Assembly: GCA_030646595.1 (NCBI GenBank)
Contig: JAUSKS010000122.1
Location: 1 to 6,093 of the forward strand
Direction: 5' to 3'
Length of the DNA: 6,093 nt
Source of the DNA: Gallionellaceae bacterium
Lineage (GTDB): Bacteria > Pseudomonadota > Gammaproteobacteria > Burkholderiales > Gallionellaceae
Part shown: in pieces, positions 1-5,903 of the stretch
How the letters are laid out: each line of letters starts with the position of its first letter
Numbering within the stretch: position 1 is the first letter of the stretch
The notes under the pieces: generated by a model
The model's input: only the letters and a program-made list of their open reading frames with translations
The model's database searches: none
Told to the model about the DNA's origin: nothing
Position numbers and translations under genes: made by a program

Positions 1-49
1 GGCGCGAGCTTAACATATAGGCAGGACTCACTACAAAACGACAGAATGG
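1..49 (-). other. downstream flank of tonB; possible start of a next minus-strand gene
   Basis: This short stretch follows the tonB stop codon on the minus strand. An ATG at 16-14 opens a frame (M-L-S-S-R) that runs off the window edge. There is no convincing Shine-Dalgarno in front of it and too few codons to identify anything. In relatives a further gene often follows tonB, but nothing here proves it. I see no terminator hairpin in these 49 bases. Confidence 0.15.
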
Positions 50-904
50 TTATTCGCTTTCCAGTTTGTCGGTTGAGGTAAATGTCCAGGTGCGGGTGAT
101 ACTGAGGATATCCGTGTCTTTACGGATATCCGGCGGCAGGGGAGCGTAAGGGGCAGCCAGTTTGACAATGCGCTGGGCGGCTGCATCCAGAATACGCTGT
201 CCGGAAGAGCGGCTCACCTCCACGCTTTCCACACTGCCATCAGCGCGGATGGAGACAGTCAGTTGCAAGCTGCCGTAAATTTTTTTCTGGCGCGCAGCTT
301 CCGGGTAATTCAAGTTACCTATGCGCTCAATTTTGATGCGCCAATCTTCAATATATTGTGCGAAGCGATATTCCTGGGTGCGCGCACCTATGAATTTACG
401 CCGGGGCAGCTTCTGGTAGGCTTCCATGTCCTTGCTGATTTCCGCTTCCAGCCGTGCAATTTCCAGCGCGCGGCTGACCAGGTCTTCGCCCGTCGTAGGC
501 GTGTTTTCTTGCTGCGGCTTTTGATTTTTTTCCTGCGCCACACTGTTGGTGCTCTTGGCTTGCGTCAGCAAGCGCTTGGCTTCCTGTTCCAGTTGGCGCA
601 CGTGCTGTGCAGATTGTTCGGCTGTGAATTGCTGGCTGTCGCTCAAATTGGGCAAGGGATTTTTTGCGCGGCGGTTATCCGCAGTATTACCGCCGCCATC
701 AAGATTGTGCTGCGCCAGTGCATCTGCTTTTAGCGGGCGAGATTTGGATTTGCTGTTAACCAGCACGACTTCCAGAGGTTTTAGAAAATCGGCAGCTTTG
801 CGCGGGTCGGGTAGCACAAAGCCTATGCCAAATAGCGCCACTGCATGCAGCACCAGCGAAAAGGCCAGCGGCATTGACAGTGGCCGCTTGAGCACAGCTA
901 ACAA
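50..904 (-). CDS. tonB: TonB-family energy transducer
   Basis: This 284-residue protein should span the inner membrane and periplasm and pass proton-motive-force energy from ExbB/ExbD to outer-membrane receptors. It has one N-terminal membrane anchor at about residues 11-32 carrying the SxxxH pattern (S16, H20) typical of TonB anchors. A charged, Gln/Glu/Ala-rich, probably partly coiled-coil linker follows (about 90-165). The C-terminal TonB domain (about 190-275) shows the YPEAA motif at 200-204, a DGSVESVEV strand at 222-230, SSG at 233-235 and the LDAAA helix. The usual long Pro-Glu/Pro-Lys linker is absent. The start is TTG at 904-902, chosen because an AAGGAGG lies 7 nt upstream; an in-frame ATG 10 codons later would still keep the anchor. 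It lies 109 bp downstream of the RNase gene on the same strand, and no exbB or exbD is visible. The TonB family call is firm; which receptors it serves is inference. Confidence 0.9.
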   Translation of the reverse strand: MLAVLKRPLSMPLAFSLVLHAVALFGIGFVLPDPRKAADFLKPLEVVLVNSKSKSRPLKADALAQHNLDGGGNTADNRRAKNPLPNLSDSQQFTAEQSAQHVRQLEQEAKRLLTQAKSTNSVAQEKNQKPQQENTPTTGEDLVSRALEIARLEAEISKDMEAYQKLPRRKFIGARTQEYRFAQYIEDWRIKIERIGNLNYPEAARQKKIYGSLQLTVSIRADGSVESVEVSRSSGQRILDAAAQRIVKLAAPYAPLPPDIRKDTDILSITRTWTFTSTDKLESE

Positions 905-911
905 GCGCCAG

Positions 912-918
912 CCTCCTT
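912..918 (-). promoter_or_regulatory. strong ribosome binding site of tonB
   Basis: On the minus strand this reads AAGGAGG, a near-perfect anti-16S match, 7 nt before the TTG codon at 904-902. It fixes the non-ATG start and suggests that tonB is translated independently of the upstream RNase gene. Confidence 0.75.
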
Positions 919-984
919 GTTTAGCCGCTTGTTTTTTTGCAATTTGCTTTGTCGGCTGCAGGCAGCACTTGCGGTCGGTCGCAT

Positions 985-999
985 CCCCGCTGTGCGGGG
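985..999 (-). other. GC-rich hairpin between the RNase gene and tonB
   Basis: CCCCGC and GCGGGG form a perfect 6-bp stem around a 3-nt loop, 14 bp after the RNase stop codon on the minus strand. No T-tract follows on that strand, so it is not a standard intrinsic terminator. It could be an mRNA 3' end stabiliser or processing site between the two genes, or a chance GC palindrome. Confidence 0.3.
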
Positions 1000-1013
1000 C
1001 CCCTGCTTCCTGC

Positions 1014-2954
1014 TCATGCTGCTACCTCCTCCTCAATGGTGGAAATGAAACGCGTAGCCACGTTCAGGTCGAGCAAATCTATTTCCCCTATCTCCAGCAG
1101 AACGCGCGTGTTGGGCGGCAATTCCGGCAGTGAAGGAATGCGGCTCACTAAAGGAATATCAGCAAACCTTACCAAGTTTTCGCGCAGTACCATTGCATCA
1201 ACGATCAGCTCGCGCAGCGATTCGTTTGCCCCCTCGCTCGCAGGGCGGGAGAGGGTTGGGGAGAGCGTAGCGAGGGGCTGGGCGTTCATCTTGGTTTTTT
1301 CCTGCAACAGCCAGCGCAGGCACCAGTAGCGTTCCATAGTGCGCTGAAATTCATTATAGCTGGTGTAAGCCATGTCAAAGTCGCGCATGACGGTAAACAA
1401 GGTCGTATCATTTTGAGCATAAACGGGCGGTTCATTGCGTAACACGCTTATGATCTGGCGCTGGTTGATAAAATCCACGTAGCGGCGCAAGGGCGAACTG
1501 GACCAAAGATATTGCGCCACACCCAGGCCTTGATGTGGTGCGGGCACAGTACTCATTTTTACTTTGCCATTATTTTGGGTGCGGTAAATGCCTGCCACAT
1601 CTTGCGTTGCCAGCAACTTTCCCCATTCGCTGTTAACAAAAATCATCAGCTCGGACACGACCTTGTCTATGGGTGAACCGCGTCGGCGCGTGGTGATGGT
1701 GACGTGATCGCTCTCTACATAGAAATTGTAGTCCAGTTGCTGCATATTGCTGTCCGCTGCTTTGCCACGCGCATTTTCCAGTTTTTGCGCAAGATTCCAT
1801 AACAGAGTTAACTCGGGTGCAAAGGGGTAATCCTGCTGACCTGCAGCCAGTGTGGCTTCATTGAATAAAGGTTCCAGAGTGTCATGGCGTAAGTTGGCTG
1901 AGATCAGGATGCGCTCGATGCGGCTTTCAGTATTGAGTACCGCCAGGGTATCAGCAGCCACATCGAGATACATCGACAAGGTCGGGCAAATCCTGCTTGT
2001 CTCCAGGGTAAAGGCTTGCACTACGTTATCCGGCAACATGGTGATTTTGTCACCCGGCATATAAACGGTAGACAGACGCTGAGCTGCGATTACATCGCCC
2101 GGCGAGCCAGGTGCGATACCCAAGGCCGGGGCGGCGATATGCACCCCTATGCGCCAGTTGCCATCGGCCAACGGGGTTACCGAGAAGGCATCATCAATTT
2201 CGGTTGTCGTCGCGTCATCAATACTGAAGGCGCTTGCCTCTGCCAAGGGTAACTCCGGCCAGGCATTCAACGCGACTTCAGGGAAGCCTGTACCGTGCGG
2301 AAAATATTCAAACAGAAAGCGTTGCAAATGATAGGCGTGAGTAGAGGGCAAGGCACCGCAACGCTGGAGCAAGTGTGCAACCGATAAATGCGTAGCGGCA
2401 CAAGCTGCTTCCAGCGCCTTGACCTCGAGCGTGTTGCGATCGGGTTTGTATAGTAGATAGGGCAGCTTGTCGGTAAATTCCGGAGGTAAGGTAAAGGCGC
2501 TTAACTCCTCGGTATAACGTGCTTGCAAGCTGGCCTGCAAGCGTTTCTTTTCCGCGCTGGCCAAAGCTGCCTTGAGTGCTTCTGGCGGCGCGGCCTTGTA
2601 ATGGCCCTTGCCCTTTTTATAAAAATACATGGGCGAGGAATGCAGGCGAATCAAGGTACCTGCGGCTTCGACGGGGGTGGGCGCATGACCGAAATATTCT
2701 GTGGCGAGCATATCAAAGCCAAAGTCTTCAGCAGGGCAACATTCCCACAGAAATTCCACATCCATATCTGCTGCGACAGCTTCTGCCTGCGCCATGAATT
2801 CAGTTAATCCTGGTTGAGCAAAGCGTAGCAAGACGCTGCTGGCTTTAATCTTGCTGCGCTTGCCGTGCGCGTTTTCCACTTGCAATGAGCTGGCGTTATC
2901 GGTGAGTATGGAAGCAGCCCGGAAAGCACCGTCTTCTTCATAAAAAATATGCAT
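1014..2954 (-). CDS. rnb: RNase II-family (RNB domain) 3'-5' exoribonuclease
   Basis: This 646-residue cytoplasmic enzyme should degrade single-stranded RNA processively from the 3' end, releasing nucleoside monophosphates. Its start MHIFYEEDG resembles betaproteobacterial RNase II relatives. The RNB domain runs from about residue 240 to 555. The metal-binding motif is SIDDATTTEIDDAF at 244-257; by comparison with E. coli RNase II, D246, D254 and D255 match catalytic aspartates, while E252 stands where E. coli has the second Asp. RRRGSPID (423-430) and SSSPLRRYVDF (485-495) are the conserved distal motifs, the latter including the catalytic Arg region. A short S1-like tail occupies about 584-636. 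The length and single N-terminal region favour RNase II over RNase R, which is longer. Residues about 555-580 look like a repeat-derived insertion. The gene is read from a TATAAT box at 2987-2982 with no visible Shine-Dalgarno, and tonB follows. The family call is firm; the symbol is a best fit. Confidence 0.92.
   Translation of the reverse strand: MHIFYEEDGAFRAASILTDNASSLQVENAHGKRSKIKASSVLLRFAQPGLTEFMAQAEAVAADMDVEFLWECCPAEDFGFDMLATEYFGHAPTPVEAAGTLIRLHSSPMYFYKKGKGHYKAAPPEALKAALASAEKKRLQASLQARYTEELSAFTLPPEFTDKLPYLLYKPDRNTLEVKALEAACAATHLSVAHLLQRCGALPSTHAYHLQRFLFEYFPHGTGFPEVALNAWPELPLAEASAFSIDDATTTEIDDAFSVTPLADGNWRIGVHIAAPALGIAPGSPGDVIAAQRLSTVYMPGDKITMLPDNVVQAFTLETSRICPTLSMYLDVAADTLAVLNTESRIERILISANLRHDTLEPLFNEATLAAGQQDYPFAPELTLLWNLAQKLENARGKAADSNMQQLDYNFYVESDHVTITTRRRGSPIDKVVSELMIFVNSEWGKLLATQDVAGIYRTQNNGKVKMSTVPAPHQGLGVAQYLWSSSPLRRYVDFINQRQIISVLRNEPPVYAQNDTTLFTVMRDFDMAYTSYNEFQRTMERYWCLRWLLQEKTKMNAQPLATLSPTLSRPASEGANESLRELIVDAMVLRENLVRFADIPLVSRIPSLPELPPNTRVLLEIGEIDLLDLNVATRFISTIEEEVAA
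1230..1277. repeat. palindromic repeat-like element inside the RNase coding sequence
   Basis: CCCCTCGCT (1230-1238) and AGCGAGGGG (1269-1277) are perfect 9-bp inverted arms around a 30-nt centre rich in CTCTCCC-type runs. On the coding strand the centre reads CTCTCCCCAACCCTCTCCC, a wording I recognise from short dispersed intergenic repeats of betaproteobacteria. Here it is translated without a frameshift as TLSPTLSRPASEGANE near the RNase C-terminus. No second copy exists in this window, so its repeat status rests on recognition and on the inverted arms. Confidence 0.55.
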
Positions 2955-2981
2955 GGGGAATACGACTAAAAAAGTGGCACG

Positions 2982-2987
2982 ATTATA
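2982..2987 (-). promoter_or_regulatory. predicted -10 box for the RNase-tonB unit
   Basis: The minus strand carries a perfect TATAAT at 2987-2982. No good -35 hexamer sits 16-18 bp upstream (ACAGAT at 3010-3005 is the nearest). Transcription would begin near 2975, giving a leader of only about 21 nt before the ATG at 2954. That leader is pyrimidine-rich and has no Shine-Dalgarno. Confidence 0.5.
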
Positions 2988-3010
2988 ACCCAGTGTCGGT
3001 TAGAATCTGT

Positions 3011-3030
3011 ACTGAGGCTAACTGAGTGAA
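3011..3030. repeat. short direct repeat in the divergent intergenic region
   Basis: ACTGAG occurs at 3011-3016 and again at 3021-3026, one DNA helical turn apart, between the diverging RNase and EF-hand genes. A GTTAG/CTAAC inverted pair (2999-3003 and 3018-3022) overlaps it. The arrangement could be an operator, but the units are short enough to be chance. Confidence 0.2.
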
Positions 3031-3057
3031 TGGTTTTTAATCAGGCAGATTTTGACA

Positions 3058-3064
3058 AAGGAGA
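3058..3064 (+). promoter_or_regulatory. ribosome binding site that sets the EF-hand gene start
   Basis: AAGGAGA lies 5 nt before the ATG at 3070. It places the start there and not at the TTG at 3052, which lies upstream of the site itself; the ATG also gives a clean signal peptide. Confidence 0.75.
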
Positions 3065-3069
3065 GATTC

Positions 3070-3489
3070 ATGAAACACAACGGTATATACCTTACGCTGA
3101 TTTCCTGTTTGGCAATGGCAGGCGTGGCGCGTGCTGACGGCGGAATGCAAACCATGGACGAGGAAACGCAGCATGGCAGCATAGAAGAAAAAATGTTCAA
3201 GCAAATTGACAGCAATGGTGACAGCGCGATATCAAAATCTGAATTTGCCGCTTTCAATGCCAAGCGCTACAAAAGAATGGACAAAAATGGCGACGGTAAA
3301 ATTACTCGCGATGAAATGGAGGCAGGGCACAAAAAACAGGGTGGGGGGAATAATGCCACCACACACCTGGATACCCGTTTTAACGCGGCTGACGCTAATA
3401 ATGACAAGGGTCTGGATCGGGAAGAAGCGAAAGCGATGCCGATGCTGTATATGTACTTTGATGAAGTGGATGCCAACAAGGATGGCTAG
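3070..3489 (+). CDS. secreted EF-hand calcium-binding protein, cut short by an amber codon
   Basis: The product is 139 residues, with a signal peptide whose likely cleavage follows A22 (A-R-A|D). C13 sits in a lipobox-like L-I-S-C, but the hydrophobic stretch continues past it, so signal peptidase I is preferred. The mature part is hydrophilic and holds EF-hand loops at 47-58 (DSNGDSAISKSE), 71-82 (DKNGDGKITRDE, the most canonical) and 108-119 (DANNDKGLDREE). A fourth begins at 134 (DANKDG) and is stopped by TAG at 3487-3489, exactly at loop position 7. Without that stop the frame reads on to TAA at 3577-3579, completing the loop and giving a 169-residue protein with four loops. The gene is therefore probably a recent nonsense mutant of a periplasmic calcium-binding protein, or the TAG is a sequencing error or is read through. 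Partners and pathway are unknown. It is transcribed divergently from the RNase gene. Confidence 0.8.
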   Translation: MKHNGIYLTLISCLAMAGVARADGGMQTMDEETQHGSIEEKMFKQIDSNGDSAISKSEFAAFNAKRYKRMDKNGDGKITRDEMEAGHKKQGGGNNATTHLDTRFNAADANNDKGLDREEAKAMPMLYMYFDEVDANKDG

Positions 3490-3579
3490 GTGACGCGGGA
3501 GGAATATTTTAAAGCCATGCCGCTGCTGCATAAAGGCAAGACCATGAATCCGGCGGGCCACGAGCCGGAAATACTTTAA
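3487..3579 (+). pseudogene. stranded 3' part of the EF-hand gene after the amber codon
   Basis: Reading on in the same frame after TAG gives VTREEYFKAMPLLHKGK and a short tail ending at TAA 3577-3579. V-T-R-E-E supplies positions 8-12 of the fourth EF-hand loop, including the bidentate Glu at position 12, so this segment clearly belonged to the gene. The frame shows no further decay. A single base change of the amber codon, for example to TAT, TAC, AAG or CAG, would restore the full protein. Confidence 0.7.
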
Positions 3580-3585
3580 TTTTTT
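3549..3585 (+). terminator. possible intrinsic terminator of the EF-hand gene
   Basis: TCCGGC (3549-3554) and GCCGGA (3564-3569) form a 6-bp GC-rich stem with a 9-nt loop. A T-rich tract (TTTAATTTTTT, 3575-3585) follows after a 5-nt gap. The hairpin overlaps the last codons of the original reading frame. The gap and the loop size make it weaker than a classic terminator. Confidence 0.35.
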
Positions 3586-3603
3586 CGTATTCCATTGCGG
3601 GTC

Positions 3604-3612
3604 TGCTAAACT
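3604..3612 (+). promoter_or_regulatory. predicted extended -10 promoter of the btuB transcript
   Basis: TGCTAAACT has the TGn extension in front of a TAAACT -10 box. There is only a poor -35 (TTTCGT/TTCGTA region near 3583-3589). The expected start near 3619 falls right at the 5' edge of the riboswitch, which supports the call. Confidence 0.4.
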
Positions 3613-3619
3613 TGCTCCC

Positions 3620-3796
3620 GCTTTGAGGTGCCGGATGGCAACATTCGGTTAAACGGGAAACAGGTGCAGGGATTAATCCCCATGCCTGTGCTGCCCCCGC
3701 AACGGTAAGCAAGTGTGAATGTGTCACCAGGCCACTGTGAGTCATCATGGGAAGGCGGCACATTTGGTCTTGCAAGCCCGGATACCGGCCTTGAGC
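3620..3796 (+). promoter_or_regulatory. cobalamin (B12) riboswitch aptamer
   Basis: This RNA binds adenosylcobalamin-type ligands and should repress the downstream receptor gene. Core landmarks appear in order: GAGGTGCC (3625-3632), TTAAACGGGAA (3649-3659), CAGGTG (3661-3666) pairing with CCTG (3685-3688), CTGCCCCCGCAACGGTAA (3691-3708), GGGAAGGCG (3749-3757) and the B12 box AGCCCGGATACCGGCC (3775-3790). GCCGG at 3630-3634 can pair with CCGGC at 3785-3789 to close the core. Inside the CAGG/CCTG arm sits a perfect palindrome GGGATTAATCCC (3668-3679). It is immediately followed by a btuB-type gene, the classic target. Confidence 0.95.
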
Positions 3797-3804
3797 ATAA
3801 GGTC

Positions 3805-3937
3805 GGGAAATGCTGCGGGTGGCGCATGGTCGGCGGAATGATGCACTGTACTGCTGTGCCCCATTTCCCTTCTGTTGTCTGTTGCATTTCCTGTGTTTGA
3901 ATGTTCCCGCGGGGTCGCGTGGAATTTACTCAGGAAA
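3805..3937 (+). promoter_or_regulatory. expression platform of the B12 riboswitch, translational type
   Basis: The btuB Shine-Dalgarno CAGGAAA (3931-3937) is perfectly complementary to TTTCCTG (3887-3893). A nested hairpin lies between them: TTCCCGCG (3904-3911), loop GGGT, then CGCG-T-GGAA (3916-3924). Just after the aptamer, GGAAATGC (3806-3813) is perfectly complementary to GCATTTCC (3884-3891), which overlaps the anti-Shine-Dalgarno. The same segment (GGGAAATG, 3805-3812) can instead pair with CATTTCCC (3862-3869). No T-tract terminator is present, so control by hiding the ribosome binding site is the likely mechanism. The pairings are seen directly; the switching model is inferred. Confidence 0.6.
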
Positions 3938-3943
3938 ATCTCA

Positions 3944-5803
3944 ATGCAACTGCAAAAAATTCTCGCCGCCATTTTATGCGCGGTTACTTCATTGGTGTAT
4001 GCAGCAGAAGAAAATACTCCTCTTGAAATTCTGATCGTCACCGGAACCCGAACCGCGCAGCCGCTCAAGCAAGCACTGCTCCATTCCACTGTCATTACCG
4101 CAGAGGAAATACGTGCTGCGCAAGTGCCGGATGTGCCGACCTTGCTGCGTTCGCTGGCAGGTGTTGAGGTCGTGCAAAGTGGTGGGCTGGGCAAACAGTC
4201 CAGTATTTTTATGCGCGGCACCAATTCCAGCCATGTGCTGATATTGCTGGATGGTGTGCGCATCAATTCCGCTACCGTTGGCACGACTGCGCTCGAACAT
4301 ATTATGCTGGACAGCATAGAGCGTATCGAAGTGGTACGCGGCAATGTCAGTAGTCTGTATGGTTCCGAAGCCATCGGCGGCGTAATCCAGTTGTTTACCA
4401 AGCGTGGACGCGGCGCTCCGGTTTTCAACGTCAGCGAGGGCGTGGGCAGCAATGGCACACAGCGTTTGTCGGCCGGATTTTCGGGCAGCGCGGATGCGAC
4501 TTCATTCAGCGTGAATGCTGGCAAAGTAAAGACCAATGGCGTGTCGGCAATTAATGCGCAAATTGTGCCTGCCGCTAATCCTGACACAGACGGCTATGAC
4601 AACACCACTTTTAATGCGCAGGTGAAACAGGTTTTTAACGCCGACCACCAATTGTCTGCCGCGCTGTTCAGCGCACATGGCAATAGTCAGTATGACAGTG
4701 CTTGGGGTTCACCAACTGACCTTAATAATACCAAGGTTGCGCTTGAAAAAATATCGCTGACATCGGACGATCAACTCACTGCGCTATGGCATAGCAAGTT
4801 GAATTTGGCGCAGGGTACGGATAACAGCAAGGATTACAAGAATGGCGTGGAGAATAGCCGATTCAAGACCGCCAACAAGCAATTGACTTGGCAAAATGAA
4901 CTGCGGCTTGCCGATACACAGCGCGTCAATCTGACAGCGGAACATCTGCAGCAGTCGGTCGCCTCTGATACCTCGTTTACCCGGACCAAGCGTAGCGTGA
5001 GCAGCCTGTTGGGTGGCTATGTGGGTGAGTATGGCGCACAACAGGTGCAGCTTAATCTGCGCCAGGATCGCTACTCGGATTTCGGTACCGCGAACACGGG
5101 TTTGCTTGGTTATGGTTGGGCGTTTGTAGATAACTGGCGCGCTACGGCCAGCGTCAGCACTGCGTTCAAGGCACCGACCTTCAATGATATGTACTACCCA
5201 TTCCAGGATTACGGGGCCTATGGAAGTTATGTGGGGAATCCAAATCTGCGACCAGAGCGTTCTAAAAATAAGGAATTTGGCTTGCGCTATGCAGTGGCTG
5301 GGCAACATGCAGATGTGATGTACTTCGATAATCACATTCGTGATTTGATTGCGCCGGATAATTTATTTGCTGGAAGCGTAATCAATATAAATCAGGTACG
5401 CATTGATGGTTGGGAATTAAGCTATGCCGGTGAGTTTGATGACACCCGAGTAAAAGCTAACATAACGCTACAAAATCCGCGTGACACCGAAACCGGCCAG
5501 ATTTTAACGCGCCGCGCCAAGCGCTATTCTAGTGTCGGTATCACGCAACAATTCGGCGCGCTGAAATTAGGTGGCGAGTGGCAACACAGCGGCGTTCGTG
5601 AAGACAATCACATTACCGCATATCCTGCGCAGCGCGTTACCTTGGCGGCTTACGACATCATCAATTTCACTACGAGCTATGCGCTGGATAAACACCTCGA
5701 TCTATCTATGCGCGTAGACAATCTGTTCAACAAGGATTACATGCTGGCGCACGGCTACAATACGCTGGGGCGCACCCTGTTTGTCAGCTTGCACTACCAG
5801 TAA
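3944..5803 (+). CDS. btuB: TonB-dependent vitamin B12 receptor, BtuB-like
   Basis: This outer-membrane gated beta-barrel of 619 residues (E. coli BtuB is 614) should import cobalamin into the periplasm using TonB energy. A signal peptide is cleaved after about A20 (V-Y-A|A). The TonB box is EILIVTGTR at 28-36. The plug domain (about 38-155) carries VPTLLRSLAGVEV, the MRGTNSSHVLILLDGVRIN region (90-108) and IERIEVVRGNVSSLYGSEAIGGVIQL at 125-150. The barrel fills the rest, ending in the receptor C-terminal signature RVDNLFNKDY (590-599) and GRTLFVSLHYQ. The ATG at 3944 was chosen because AGGA lies 8 nt upstream and the signal peptide begins there; a frame open from TTG 3875 would translate the regulatory leader. 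The last residue is Gln, with Tyr next to last, not the usual terminal Phe/Trp. The cobalamin substrate is supported mainly by the riboswitch and the length; a relative taking other corrinoids is possible. Confidence 0.93.
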   Translation: MQLQKILAAILCAVTSLVYAAEENTPLEILIVTGTRTAQPLKQALLHSTVITAEEIRAAQVPDVPTLLRSLAGVEVVQSGGLGKQSSIFMRGTNSSHVLILLDGVRINSATVGTTALEHIMLDSIERIEVVRGNVSSLYGSEAIGGVIQLFTKRGRGAPVFNVSEGVGSNGTQRLSAGFSGSADATSFSVNAGKVKTNGVSAINAQIVPAANPDTDGYDNTTFNAQVKQVFNADHQLSAALFSAHGNSQYDSAWGSPTDLNNTKVALEKISLTSDDQLTALWHSKLNLAQGTDNSKDYKNGVENSRFKTANKQLTWQNELRLADTQRVNLTAEHLQQSVASDTSFTRTKRSVSSLLGGYVGEYGAQQVQLNLRQDRYSDFGTANTGLLGYGWAFVDNWRATASVSTAFKAPTFNDMYYPFQDYGAYGSYVGNPNLRPERSKNKEFGLRYAVAGQHADVMYFDNHIRDLIAPDNLFAGSVININQVRIDGWELSYAGEFDDTRVKANITLQNPRDTETGQILTRRAKRYSSVGITQQFGALKLGGEWQHSGVREDNHITAYPAQRVTLAAYDIINFTTSYALDKHLDLSMRVDNLFNKDYMLAHGYNTLGRTLFVSLHYQ

Positions 5804-5824
5804 TTAAGGCTTTCCCTGCACTCG

Positions 5825-5856
5825 AAGAGTGGCAGCAATGCTGCTCTTTATTTTTC
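5825..5856 (+). terminator. intrinsic terminator after btuB
   Basis: AAGAG-TGG-CAGC (5825-5836), loop AAT, then GCTG-CTCTT (5840-5848) form a 9-bp stem with a 3-nt bulge. It runs directly into a T-rich tract (TTATTTTTCT to 5856). It starts 21 bp after the btuB stop codon, separating btuB from msbA. Confidence 0.6.
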
Positions 5857-5870
5857 TGAACACGCTTTTC

Positions 5871-5879
5871 TGCTACAGT
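5871..5879 (+). promoter_or_regulatory. possible extended -10 promoter for msbA
   Basis: TGCTACAGT has the TGn extension plus a TACAGT -10 box, 24 bp before the msbA ATG and just after the terminator. No recognisable -35 precedes it at the right distance. The element resembles the proposed btuB promoter (TGCTAAACT). Confidence 0.3.
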
Positions 5880-5903
5880 GCGCGCCATGAATAGGGGATA
5901 CCC

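Noticed and set aside
263..1329. Overlapping plus-strand open frames opposite tonB and the end of the RNase gene
   Set aside because: They are antisense shadows of firmly identified genes; translations are Cys/Arg/Ala-rich without motifs.
3052..3069. TTG start six codons upstream for the EF-hand gene, and TTGACA read as a -35 box
   Set aside because: AAGGAGA at 3058-3064 clearly serves the ATG at 3070, and no -10 box follows the TTGACA at the right spacing.
3206..3561. Alternative frames on both strands across the EF-hand gene
   Set aside because: The main frame has a ribosome site, signal peptide and EF-hand loops; the others have none.
3875..3943. Upstream TTG extension of btuB by 23 codons
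   Set aside because: It would translate the riboswitch expression platform and bury the signal peptide; the ATG at 3944 has a proper Shine-Dalgarno.
3745..4587. 280-codon minus-strand open frame opposite the riboswitch and the 5' part of btuB
   Set aside because: It lies antisense to a clear receptor gene and a conserved riboswitch; its translation is low-complexity with no domain, and it has no ribosome site.
4784..5335. 183-codon minus-strand frame inside btuB
   Set aside because: It is fully contained in the barrel coding region, with no supporting start signal or recognisable domain.
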